A stretch of 13,871 nucleotides of DNA from Candidatus Woesearchaeota archaeon (GTDB taxonomy: Archaea > Nanobdellota > Nanobdellia > Woesearchaeales > JAGVYO01): assembly GCA_018303225.1 (NCBI GenBank), contig JAGVYO010000027.1, forward strand, positions 28,404 through 42,274, read 5' to 3'. A program made the translations under genes and the position numbers. Of the stretch, positions 4,675 to 11,987 are shown piece by piece; position 1 is the stretch's first letter, and each line of letters starts with the position of its first letter. Under the pieces are notes generated by a model, which was given only the letters and a program-made list of their open reading frames with translations, made no database searches and was not told the DNA's origin.

Positions 4675-7338
4675 ATGGCAGAAGAAGAAAAGCAAGTGAT
4701 GAAAGAGGAAACTACGGAGAAGCCCGTTGAGACTCCGGAAAACAAAGAGGCCAAGGAAGAGCGCATCGAGGCTACTGAGCAGTATGTCCAGAAACGCGTA
4801 AAGAGCATCGTCTTCTCGGTGCTGTCCCCGAAGATGATCAAGGAGATGGCCTCGGCCAAGATTGTGACGCCGGAATTGTACGACAAGGAAGGCTATCCCG
4901 TTGACGGCGGCCTGATGGACATCCGGCTGGGTGTCATCGATCCCGGCCTGAGGTGCAAGACCTGCGGCTCCAAACTGAAAGAATGCGTGGGGCATTTCGG
5001 CTACATTGAACTGGCCCGGCCCATCATCCATATCAAGTTCGTGAGCATCATCCTGAACATCCTGCGCAGCGTCTGCCGCGACTGCGGCCGTGTCCTGATA
5101 CCGGAGAGCAAGATCGAGGCGGCCAAGCAGAAACTGGATAAGGTTGAAGAAGAGACCAACGCAGAGACGCGGCGCAAGGAGGTCAAGAGCATCATCGCCT
5201 CCCTCAAGACCATCAACAAATGCCCGCATTGCAAGGCAACGCAGCAGAAGATTGTCCTTGACAAGCCTACCACTTTCATGGAGAACGAGAAGCGCATCAG
5301 CCCGATCGAGATACGCGCCCGGCTGGAAAAGATACCGGACAGCGACCTCGAAGTGTTCGGGCTGAACCCGAAAGCCGTCCGTCCGGAATGGACGGTGCTG
5401 ACCGTCATGCCCATCCCGCCCGTCACGATGCGGCCATCCATCACCCTGGAATCCGGCGAACGAAGCGAGGACGACCTGACCCACAAGCTGGGGGACATCG
5501 TCCGTATCAACCAGCGCCTGTTCGAGAACATCAACGCCGGTGCACCGGAAATCATCGTCGAGGATCTCTGGGATCTCCTGCAATATCACATTACCACCTT
5601 CTTTGACAACGATGTGGCGCAACTGCCCCCTGCACGGCACCGTTCTGGACAGCCGCTGAAGACCATCACCGAGCGTATCAAGAGCAAAGAGGGCCGCATC
5701 CGCCATAATCTGGCGGGCAAGCGCACCAATTTTTCGGCGCGTACCGTCATCAGCCCCGACCCCATGCTGGCACTGAATGAGGTAGGCGTCCCGGATATCA
5801 TCGCCATGAAGCTCACAGTCCCCGAGAGGGTGAATGAATGGAACAAGGCGCATCTGAAGAAATTTGTGGAGAACGGATCGAACAAGTACCCAGGTGCCAA
5901 CTACATCATCCGCCCCGACGGCAAGAAAAAGAAAATCACGGACGAGACCAAAGAAGCCTCGCTGGAAGAGCTCCAGCCCGGCTATGTGGTGGAACGGCAT
6001 CTCATGGACGGGGACGTTGCCATTTTCAACCGGCAGCCTTCGCTGCACCGGATGTCCATGATGTGCCACCGCGTCAGGGTGCTGCCCGGACGCACGCTGC
6101 GGCTAAATCCCGCGGTCTGCCACCCGTATAACGCGGATTTCGATGGGGACGAGATGAACCTCCATATCCCCCAGACCGAGGAAGCGAGGGCCGAAGCGGA
6201 AATCCTCATGGAAGTACAGACACAGTTAATTTCACCGCGGTACGGCCTGAGCGTCATTGGCTGTGTGCAGGACGCGATTTCCGGAAACTACATCCTGACC
6301 CGAAACATGGAGATAACCCGGGATCAGGCCATCGAACTGCTGGCTTCCATCGGCATTGTTGACTTTTCCAAACTGCCCCGGAAAGAGAAGATTTCCGGCC
6401 AGGAAGTTTTCTCGGCGCTGATTCCAGAGGATTTCAATTTCACAGGGAAAACAAGAGACGGCACCGAAGTGGTCATCAAGAACGGAAAGCTCACTGAAGG
6501 GCATATGGACCGGAATAACCTCGGGGAAGGATCGGGATTGCTGCTGCGGAACATCCATAAGCGCTACGGAAAGGACTTTGCCATTGATTTCCTGGGCAAG
6601 GTGTTCCGGCTGGGCATCGAAGTGCTGTTGCGCGTCGGCTTTACTGTGGCCTCTTCAGACACAGACCTGCCGGAAGACGCACGGAAAAATATCAGCGAGA
6701 CGCTGCGGATAGCCGAAGAGCAGGTAAATGAACTCATCGATCTCTATCACAACAACAAGCTGGAGACCTTTCCCGGCAAGACGCTGCAGGAAACACTGGA
6801 GCTGAAGATCCTGGAAGTGCTGAACAAGGCGAGAAACGAGACCGGCGCGCTGGTGGCCAAGCATGCCTCTCCGGATTCGCATACCATGCTGATGGCCAAC
6901 TCGGGCGCACGCGGAAACCTATTGAACCTGGCCCAGATGGCCGCCTGCGTCGGGCAGCAGGCCATGCGCGGCAAGCGCATCGAAAAGGGATATGCAGACC
7001 GCACGCTGTCCTGCTTCAAGAAAGGCGACTTGAGCCCTGCTTCGAGAGGATTCATCAAGAACGGGTTTAAGACCGGGCTGGAGCCTCACGAATTTTTCTT
7101 CGGCGCCATTACCGGCCGGGATTCGTTGATGGACACAGCATTACGGACGCCTAAATCCGGATACCTCTACCGAAGGCTCGCCAACGCGATGCAGGACCTG
7201 AAGGCAGAGTACGACGGCACCATCCGCGACTCGGCAAAACGCATCGTCCAGTTTGAGTATGGCGAAGACCGGCTGGATGTCTCCAAGTCCGAGAACGGCA
7301 CCTTAAACATCAAACGTATCATCAAAACCCACCTCTAG
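4675..7338 (+). CDS. rpoA1: RNA polymerase subunit A' (N-terminal part of beta')
   Basis: This 887-residue protein has two zinc sites: C94, C97, C104, H107, and C134, C137, C183, C186. The catalytic magnesium loop NADFDGDEMN is at 486-495; its three Asp residues (488, 490, 492) bind the catalytic metal. The bridge helix runs from GLEPHEFFFG (801) through the LYRRLANAMQD segment, and the protein ends at the usual A'/A'' split. The start ATG follows the rpoB1 stop by two bases. Residues 1-38 form a Glu/Lys/Thr-rich, low-complexity extension before the conserved RVKSIVFSVLSPK start. Family members usually begin close to that point. An alternative ATG at residue 9 would not remove the extension. 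Confidence 0.96.
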   Translation: MAEEEKQVMKEETTEKPVETPENKEAKEERIEATEQYVQKRVKSIVFSVLSPKMIKEMASAKIVTPELYDKEGYPVDGGLMDIRLGVIDPGLRCKTCGSKLKECVGHFGYIELARPIIHIKFVSIILNILRSVCRDCGRVLIPESKIEAAKQKLDKVEEETNAETRRKEVKSIIASLKTINKCPHCKATQQKIVLDKPTTFMENEKRISPIEIRARLEKIPDSDLEVFGLNPKAVRPEWTVLTVMPIPPVTMRPSITLESGERSEDDLTHKLGDIVRINQRLFENINAGAPEIIVEDLWDLLQYHITTFFDNDVAQLPPARHRSGQPLKTITERIKSKEGRIRHNLAGKRTNFSARTVISPDPMLALNEVGVPDIIAMKLTVPERVNEWNKAHLKKFVENGSNKYPGANYIIRPDGKKKKITDETKEASLEELQPGYVVERHLMDGDVAIFNRQPSLHRMSMMCHRVRVLPGRTLRLNPAVCHPYNADFDGDEMNLHIPQTEEARAEAEILMEVQTQLISPRYGLSVIGCVQDAISGNYILTRNMEITRDQAIELLASIGIVDFSKLPRKEKISGQEVFSALIPEDFNFTGKTRDGTEVVIKNGKLTEGHMDRNNLGEGSGLLLRNIHKRYGKDFAIDFLGKVFRLGIEVLLRVGFTVASSDTDLPEDARKNISETLRIAEEQVNELIDLYHNNKLETFPGKTLQETLELKILEVLNKARNETGALVAKHASPDSHTMLMANSGARGNLLNLAQMAACVGQQAMRGKRIEKGYADRTLSCFKKGDLSPASRGFIKNGFKTGLEPHEFFFGAITGRDSLMDTALRTPKSGYLYRRLANAMQDLKAEYDGTIRDSAKRIVQFEYGEDRLDVSKSENGTLNIKRIIKTHL

Positions 7339-7346
7339 GTGAAACC

Positions 7347-8513
7347 ATGAGCAATGTATTCAAAGACTACGAAGACAAGTTCCCGAAGAATATTATGGAG
7401 GGGCTGAAAGCCTACATCCCGAAGGACACTTCCGAAACAAAAACCAGGAAGATCCTCGAGGAGGCATGGAAGGAGTATCAAGAGGCCTGCGTCGAAGCAG
7501 GTGAATGCGTAGGATTGGTAGCCGCTGAATCCATCGGCGAACCGGGTACGCAGATGACCCTCAACACCTTCCACTTCTCAGGTGTAGCGGAAATGAACGT
7601 CACCATGGGCCTGCCGCGCATCATCGAGATCCTGGACGGCCGGAAAAAGGCCTCCACACCTATGATGGAGATCTACCTCAAAAAGCCCTATTCAGCAGGA
7701 AAAGACATCCGGAAAGTGGCGCTGTCCATTAAAGAAACGCTGTTCAGCGAGGTGGCCACGGGCTTTTCCATCAACATTGCAGAAGGCGTGATCGAGGCGC
7801 AGCTGGACAGGGAAAAGATGAAGGATATCGGCATCACGGACGCCATCCTCGGCAAGCAGGTAGGCAATCACCTTAAGAAAGGGTACACTCTCAGGATCTC
7901 CGGCGATTCGATGATTCTGAAGTGCCGCAGCAAAGAGGAAGCGCTGAATGAGCTCTACAAAGCGAAAGAGAAGATAAAAACCATCCATCTCAAAGGGGTC
8001 AAGGATATCTCGCAGGTGCTGCCGGTGCGGCGCGGTGAAGAGTATATCATCATCACGGCCGGGTCCAATCTAAGGGATATGCTGCAGCTCGAAGAGGTGG
8101 ATTCTTCGCGCACCACCACCAACAACATCTTCGAGATTGCGGAGGTGCTCGGCATCGAGGCGGCACGGCAGGCCATCATCAATGAAGTATTCAAGGTCAT
8201 CGAAAGCCAGGGATTGAATGTGGATGTAAGGCACATCATGCTCGTGGCGGATACGATGTGCACCTCGGGCATGGTCAAGGGGATCACCCGTTATGGGGTC
8301 GTGAGCGAAAAATCCTCGGTCCTTGCCCGCGCCTCCTTCGAGACGCCCATACGCCACCTCATCAATGCTTCCCTGGTTGGCGAGACGGACAACCTAAACA
8401 GTGTGGTAGAGAATGTTATGCTGAACCAGCCGATTCCTGTCGGGACAGGACTGCCGGGCCTGGTGACGACGTTAAAGAGCGAGAAGAAGAAAGATGCCAA
8501 AGAATCAAATTGA
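7347..8513 (+). CDS. rpoA2: RNA polymerase subunit A'' (C-terminal part of beta')
   Basis: This 388-residue protein contains the trigger-loop region at about residues 59-100 (AAESIGEPGTQMTLNTFHFSG, then VTMGLPRIIEILDGRKK), which closes on the incoming nucleotide. The jaw and the cleft-closing C-terminal region follow, with EVLGIEAARQAI and the GVVSEKSSVLARASFE stretch. Length is normal. AGGTGA (7337-7342) overlaps the rpoA1 stop and lies four bases before ATG 7347, supporting this start and coupling to rpoA1. The last 20 bases overlap rpl30e. The C-terminal tail is Lys-rich (KSEKKKDAKESN). Confidence 0.96.
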   Translation: MSNVFKDYEDKFPKNIMEGLKAYIPKDTSETKTRKILEEAWKEYQEACVEAGECVGLVAAESIGEPGTQMTLNTFHFSGVAEMNVTMGLPRIIEILDGRKKASTPMMEIYLKKPYSAGKDIRKVALSIKETLFSEVATGFSINIAEGVIEAQLDREKMKDIGITDAILGKQVGNHLKKGYTLRISGDSMILKCRSKEEALNELYKAKEKIKTIHLKGVKDISQVLPVRRGEEYIIITAGSNLRDMLQLEEVDSSRTTTNNIFEIAEVLGIEAARQAIINEVFKVIESQGLNVDVRHIMLVADTMCTSGMVKGITRYGVVSEKSSVLARASFETPIRHLINASLVGETDNLNSVVENVMLNQPIPVGTGLPGLVTTLKSEKKKDAKESN

Positions 8514-8787
8514 TAGTGTGAGCGGGGAGATAAAGAAACTCCTGAAATCGAAGCGCCTGATTATAGGGACCCAACGGACCCTCAAGGGCCTGAAAGAGGG
8601 GAAGCTCCAGAGAGTTTATGTTTCCTCCAACTGTCCGGCATCGGTGCGGCAGGACATCGCGCATTACGTCCGCATCCATCCGGTAGAGATCGTGGAGATG
8701 GAACAGCCCAATGAGGACGTTGGCGTTTTGTGCAAGAAACCGTTCCTGATTTCTGTGCTTGGGCTGCTGAAAGAGGGGACGGCGTGA
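8494..8787 (+). CDS. rpl30e: Ribosomal protein L30e
   Basis: This 97-residue protein matches the archaeal L30e/L7Ae fold in length and pattern: GEIKKLLKSKRLIIGTQRTLKGLKEG, then a beta strand RVYVSSNCP, and a C-terminal half ending PFLISVLGLLKEG. Its place between rpoA2 and nusA is the conserved archaeal position. It is a large-subunit RNA-binding protein. The ATG lies 20 bases inside rpoA2. Its TGA stop overlaps the nusA GTG start. No strong Shine-Dalgarno sequence is seen, so it may rely on translational coupling. Confidence 0.93.
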   Translation: MPKNQIDSVSGEIKKLLKSKRLIIGTQRTLKGLKEGKLQRVYVSSNCPASVRQDIAHYVRIHPVEIVEMEQPNEDVGVLCKKPFLISVLGLLKEGTA

Positions 8788-9197
8788 AGATAAAGTATGA
8801 CGAGGCGGTCATGCAGACCATCGCCTTGTTCGAATCCCTGACGCAGGTACCGGCCAAAGATACGATCATAGACGGCCAGACGGCGCTATTCATCGTCAAT
8901 GAAGGGGATGTCGGAAAAGCCGTTGGAAAGAACGGCGCTCACGTCCGGCACCTGGAAAGGCTGCTGAAAAAAAGGGTAAAGATCGTCGGATTCAGCGAGG
9001 ATGCAGTGCATTTTGTGCGCAACATGATCGAGCCGCTGAAGGCATCGGACATCCAGCAGGACGGCAACATCGTCGTGATCAAAGGGCCGGACACCCATAC
9101 CAAGGGGCTGCTGATCGGCCGTGACCGGCAGAACCTCAAAAATCTAATGAATGTAGTCAAAAGGCATTTCGATATAGCTGAAATAAAGGTGGTTTAA
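8784..9197 (+). CDS. nusA: NusA-like KH transcription factor
   Basis: This 137-residue protein is the short archaeal NusA, which consists only of two KH domains and lacks the bacterial polymerase-binding and S1 domains. KH1 contains GKAVGKNGAHVRHLE with a normal GxxG loop. KH2 contains GLLIGRDRQNLKNL, where the second Gly of the loop is Arg. I chose GTG 8784 because it overlaps the rpl30e stop (GTGA), has GAGGGG seven bases upstream, and gives the family's start VKIKYDEAVMQTI. An upstream ATG at 8730 would add residues encoded inside rpl30e. The role in archaea (RNA binding during elongation or termination) is less well defined than in bacteria. Confidence 0.93.
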   Translation: MKIKYDEAVMQTIALFESLTQVPAKDTIIDGQTALFIVNEGDVGKAVGKNGAHVRHLERLLKKRVKIVGFSEDAVHFVRNMIEPLKASDIQQDGNIVVIKGPDTHTKGLLIGRDRQNLKNLMNVVKRHFDIAEIKVV

Positions 9198-9216
9198 AAG
9201 CAAAAGACTTTTAAAC
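9192..9216 (+). promoter_or_regulatory. Inverted repeat and probable rps12 promoter
   Basis: GTTTAAAAG (9192-9200) and CTTTTAAAC (9208-9216) form a perfect nine-base inverted repeat around a 7-nt purine-rich loop. The nusA stop codon (9195-9197) lies in the left arm. The right arm is a TATA-like box whose centre is about 27 bases before 9239, putting the start within a few bases of ATG 9242. It may act as promoter, as a processing or termination hairpin, or as both. Confidence 0.5.
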
Positions 9217-9241
9217 AGACTTTTTATTCCTTGTGGAGAAA

Positions 9242-9679
9242 ATGGGAAAAAAACCGCGCGGCCTGAACGCCGCCAAGAAACGGAGATTACGACGCGTATC
9301 GGGCAGATGGCATGATAAATGGTTCGTTCGCTCGGCCATGCGCCTGAAAGAGCGGTCCGATCCTCTGGAAGGCAGTTCCCAGGCCAAGGGGATTGTGCTG
9401 GAGAAGGTCCAGATGGAAGCCAAGCAGCCCAACAGCGGCCTGCGCAAGTGCGTACGTGTGCAACTCATCAAGAACGGCAAGCAGATTACTGCGTTTGCCC
9501 CGGGCGACGGCGCCACCAAGCTGATCGATGAGCACGATGAAGTCATCGTGGAGTGCATCGGCGGGGCCATGGGAAAATCCAAAGGCGACATTCCCGGCGT
9601 ACGCTGGCAAGTGATCAAGGTCAATGACCAAAGCCTGGACGCATTGCGAAAAGGCATTATAGAAAAGGCACGTAAATAA
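9242..9679 (+). CDS. rps12: Ribosomal protein S12
   Basis: This 145-residue protein is archaeal/eukaryotic-type S12 (uS12). It has the basic N-terminus MGKKPRGLNAAKKRRLRR, the decoding-site loop KQPNSGLRKCVRVQLIKNG, and the FAPGDGATKLIDEHDEV stretch. It helps monitor codon-anticodon pairing on the 30S subunit. A GTG at 9233 would add three residues, but the predicted transcription start lies after it, and GGAG at 9235-9238 is better read as ribosome-binding sequence, so I chose ATG 9242. A C-terminal extension (DQSLDALRKGIIEKARK) is typical of archaea. It is followed by rps7 after two bases. Confidence 0.94.
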   Translation: MGKKPRGLNAAKKRRLRRVSGRWHDKWFVRSAMRLKERSDPLEGSSQAKGIVLEKVQMEAKQPNSGLRKCVRVQLIKNGKQITAFAPGDGATKLIDEHDEVIVECIGGAMGKSKGDIPGVRWQVIKVNDQSLDALRKGIIEKARK

Positions 9680-9681
9680 AG

Positions 9682-10281
9682 ATGGAAGCCATAAAAGCAT
9701 TCAACCGGTGGGAAACAAGCGGAATCGAAGTAGTGGATTCCGGCCTGAAAGGGTATATCACGCTTACGCCCCGTTTAGTGCCCCGGACGGGGGCCCGTTA
9801 CGTGGGCAACCGGTTCCATAAGAGCCGGACCTTCATCGTGGAGCGGCTGATGAACAAGGTCATGGCCGTAGGCCACAGCGGAAAGAAGCATTTCAAGACC
9901 AGCGGTCCCATCACGGGCAAGGCCAATACCGCCTACAAGATCGTGGAAGATACCTTTAAGCTCATCGAAGCCAAGACCAAAGAAAATCCGGTCAAAGTGT
10001 TTGTGAAAGCGCTGGAGAATGCGGCCCAGCGGGAAGAGATCGTCACCATCGAATACGGCGGCGCCCGGTATCCCAAAGCTGTGGAATGCAGCCCGCAGCG
10101 CCGGCTTGACTTGGCATTGCGCCATATGACCCAGGGCTCCTACAACAAATCGTTCAACTCCAAAAAATCAATTGAAGAATGCTTAAGCGAAGAGATCATC
10201 AACGCCTACAGGTTGAGCGCCGCTTCCCACGCCATTTCCAAGAAGAACGAGATCGAGCGGCAGGCCGATTCGGCGCGTTAA
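9682..10281 (+). CDS. rps7: Ribosomal protein S7
   Basis: This 199-residue protein is archaeal-type S7 (uS7), which nucleates assembly of the 30S head. Diagnostic stretches are RTFIVERLMNKVM, NTAYKIVEDTFKLIE, NPVKVFVKALENAAQREE, the GGARYPKAVECSPQRRLDLALRHM core, and the C-terminal EEIINAYRLSAASHAISKKNE. The C-terminus ends in RQADSAR. It starts two bases after the rps12 stop without a clear Shine-Dalgarno sequence, implying coupled translation. In many archaea the genes for elongation factor 1A and S10 follow; here the next gene is an unrelated orphan with its own promoter. Confidence 0.95.
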   Translation: MEAIKAFNRWETSGIEVVDSGLKGYITLTPRLVPRTGARYVGNRFHKSRTFIVERLMNKVMAVGHSGKKHFKTSGPITGKANTAYKIVEDTFKLIEAKTKENPVKVFVKALENAAQREEIVTIEYGGARYPKAVECSPQRRLDLALRHMTQGSYNKSFNSKKSIEECLSEEIINAYRLSAASHAISKKNEIERQADSAR

Positions 10282-10284
10282 AGA

Positions 10285-10298
10285 TAAAGTTTTAAAAG
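10285..10298 (+). promoter_or_regulatory. TATA box of the HExxH-protein gene
   Basis: TTTTAAAAG (10290-10298), preceded by purine-rich TAAAG, has its centre 27 bases before ATG 10321. This is the spacing expected for a leaderless transcript. The sequence around it (TTTTAAAAGACTT) resembles the box before rps12. Confidence 0.6.
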
Positions 10299-10320
10299 AC
10301 TTCTGGATAGGTTTAGTGGT

Positions 10321-11043
10321 ATGGAATTTAAAGTAAGAGAGTGTCCTGAAGAATCCATACTGGAAGAGATACAGGAAGCGATAGAGCGGTTTCTGGCCCC
10401 ACGAAAAAAAGAGAATCTGGAGCAGTTACTGGAAAAGTCCAAAGAGAGGATAGAGCAATTTAAGGATAAGATTCCCGAAGATCCGGAGGCCGTGTTCTTT
10501 CACGAGAATACCGAAACGCGCGAAGAGATAAGAGTAGCTTATTCTAAAGTAGTTGAGAGCGATCATGATGGGCGTTCTTACGATATTGAGGTTACCTATC
10601 AGCGCACAGTCACGGAAGAAAAGACCGTCATTAAGGTTAAGGATAACAAACAGGATGCGGTTTATACGGTTGCGATTGCTGAAGACAAAAACGAACCCGA
10701 GAAGAATTACCAGGTGCAAATCAGGTATGAAGACCCTCAGCGAACCGTTGACCTTGCCTACAACGTTCCGTTATGGTCCTACCTGGAAGAACGGGAAGAT
10801 AAATTGCAGGATTTCACCCACCGGGTCGACAAATCACTGACACTTCTGCCGAAATCCCTGATGGGCGGCGTTTTAGGCTTTACCTATTTGGGCGAGAACT
10901 TCATGGCACGCCGCGATGATTTAATTGGCGACACGGCCCGCATGGTGGATATTCACGAGGCCATCCACACTCCGGATGAGTATGAGACGAGAATCCTTAC
11001 GGAATGGATGCTGAAGCGGGAGATGCCAAAATACAAAAGATAA
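10321..11043 (+). CDS. Uncharacterised protein with C-terminal HExxH motif
   Basis: This 240-residue protein has no signal peptide or membrane segment and is probably cytosolic. Residues 11-52 look helical, rich in Glu and Lys. Residues 67-148 are beta-rich, with repeated alternating strands (EIRVAYSKVV, SYDIEVTYQRTV, YQVQIRYED). The C-terminal third holds a Gly-rich GGVLGFTYLGENF and then HEAIH at 212-216, followed by TPDEYETRILTEW. HExxH is the zinc-binding motif of gluzincin-type metallopeptidases; E220, E222 or E228 could be the third ligand. Part of the domain is very short for a peptidase, so catalysis is inference. The promoter at 10290 suggests leaderless, monocistronic transcription. 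It could equally be a non-catalytic metal-binding protein. Coding status is nearly certain. Confidence 0.75.
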   Translation: MEFKVRECPEESILEEIQEAIERFLAPRKKENLEQLLEKSKERIEQFKDKIPEDPEAVFFHENTETREEIRVAYSKVVESDHDGRSYDIEVTYQRTVTEEKTVIKVKDNKQDAVYTVAIAEDKNEPEKNYQVQIRYEDPQRTVDLAYNVPLWSYLEEREDKLQDFTHRVDKSLTLLPKSLMGGVLGFTYLGENFMARRDDLIGDTARMVDIHEAIHTPDEYETRILTEWMLKREMPKYKR

Positions 11044-11138
11044 TTAGTCCACTCCCTTCCGTTCAATCTTATCGATTTGTAATTCAAACCTTCTTCCATA
11101 CACAATAAAATAAGAATTTTATGATGTAAAGGAAGGAG

Positions 11139-11163
11139 CAAAAATTTCGGCACGAAATTTTTG
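11139..11163 (+). repeat. Palindromic repeat, copy 1
   Basis: CAAAAATTTC (11139-11148) pairs perfectly with GAAATTTTTG (11154-11163) around a GGCAC loop. A near-identical 25-bp copy (24 of 25 matches) lies in the opposite orientation at 13535-13559. GAGCA before and TGCTC after this copy extend the symmetry. It sits between two plus-strand genes, so it could fold in the 3' end of the upstream transcript. Confidence 0.75.
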
Positions 11164-11261
11164 TTATGCTCACTACCGTAGAAAAAAATAAAAAAGTTGA
11201 TGGAGAGAAACTATTGTGCTCCGTACAGTTATATCCGTGACAGAGCCGTTTTTTCAGATAC

Positions 11262-11270
11262 CTTTAAATA
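11262..11270 (+). promoter_or_regulatory. TATA box of the coiled-coil protein gene
   Basis: TTTAAATA (11263-11270) is centred 27 bases before ATG 11293, giving a predicted leaderless mRNA. The same nine bases, CTTTAAATA, occur at 13330-13338, where they serve glyA on the other strand. Confidence 0.65.
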
Positions 11271-11292
11271 TCATTTTTCCCGTTAGAGCGGT

Positions 11293-11904
11293 ATGAAATG
11301 GCCTTTTGGCAAGAAAGAGGGCTGGCAGCCGCACCATCACCACATCAATTACCTGCTGTTCATTGCGATATTGCTGATTACTGTAATCATTGTTCTTATC
11401 CGGCCTGCGCTCACGGGCTATAGCATCGCAAAGGAGTTTAAAGATTCTGAATTGACGCCGACCGAGATGCTGCGCAGCATGGAAGCGGTAAAGGGCGACC
11501 TGAAAGTTAAGGAGCTGGAACTGCAATCCTGCGAGGAAGATACATCGGATGAGCAGGACAAAATGGCTGCCTGCCTCGCCGATATAGAGACCCAGAAAAC
11601 AGACTACGAGAAGCGCATTGAACGCCTGGAAAACGACATCAAGAACCTGAAGCCGGAATACGAGGCCAAAAAAGTCGTGCTGGAAGCCGAGCTGCAGCAG
11701 GCCACATTTGATCTGGCGGAGCTGGAGAGGAATTATGAAGAGGTCGTTAAGGAGATGAATGCGGATTATCAGGCGCTGAAGAAAAATGCCGCCAACAACA
11801 TCTGCTGCAAGGCACGGGTGGATGACAAGAGCATCGATTCGTTCAAGGTGGTGAACGGCGCTATTGTGTGTGGCTCCGGAGAGGCAGAACGAATCAGCTG
11901 CTGA
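11293..11904 (+). CDS. Single-pass membrane coiled-coil protein, Cys-rich tail
   Basis: This 203-residue protein starts with a short basic segment and four consecutive His (residues 14-17), followed by one strongly hydrophobic helix (about 19-38). It then has a long Glu/Lys-rich predicted coiled coil (about 50-165) and a compact tail with C171, C172, C193 and C203. Two more Cys (80, 94) flank an acidic loop in the coiled coil. The positive N-terminus suggests a cytosolic N-terminus and an extracytoplasmic coiled coil and tail, where the Cys residues could form disulfides. I do not recognise a named family. A surface-anchored spacer or a structural or sensing protein would fit, but this is inference. 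A TATA box 27 bases upstream supports the start. It faces glyA tail to tail, 83 bp apart. Confidence 0.75.
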   Translation: MKWPFGKKEGWQPHHHHINYLLFIAILLITVIIVLIRPALTGYSIAKEFKDSELTPTEMLRSMEAVKGDLKVKELELQSCEEDTSDEQDKMAACLADIETQKTDYEKRIERLENDIKNLKPEYEAKKVVLEAELQQATFDLAELERNYEEVVKEMNADYQALKKNAANNICCKARVDDKSIDSFKVVNGAIVCGSGEAERISC

Positions 11905-11987
11905 TGGTCGTTATATCCAATTTTGGTCAGCAGATTTGAAAGTTAATGGTCTATATTCATTGGTCGATAAGGACTTTTTCGGACAAA

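Larger units (their letters stand above)
11044..11292. other. AT-rich intergenic region with hairpins and promoter
   Basis: This 249-bp gap contains no supported gene. It holds a seven-pair hairpin (ATAAAAT 11105-11111 with ATTTTAT 11116-11122), the ten-pair palindromic repeat at 11139-11163, an A-rich tract (11180-11197) and the TATA box of the next gene. Confidence 0.6.

Noticed and set aside
4639..6069. A 476-codon open frame on the minus strand
   Set aside because: It lies wholly opposite rpoA1 (and the end of rpoB1), whose zinc and catalytic motifs prove the plus-strand reading. Long antisense frames are a by-product of the GC-rich codon use; no start signal or family pattern is visible.
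1386..8513. Inteins or insertions in the RNA polymerase subunits
   Set aside because: All four large subunits have normal lengths and uninterrupted motifs. No intein end motifs were seen.
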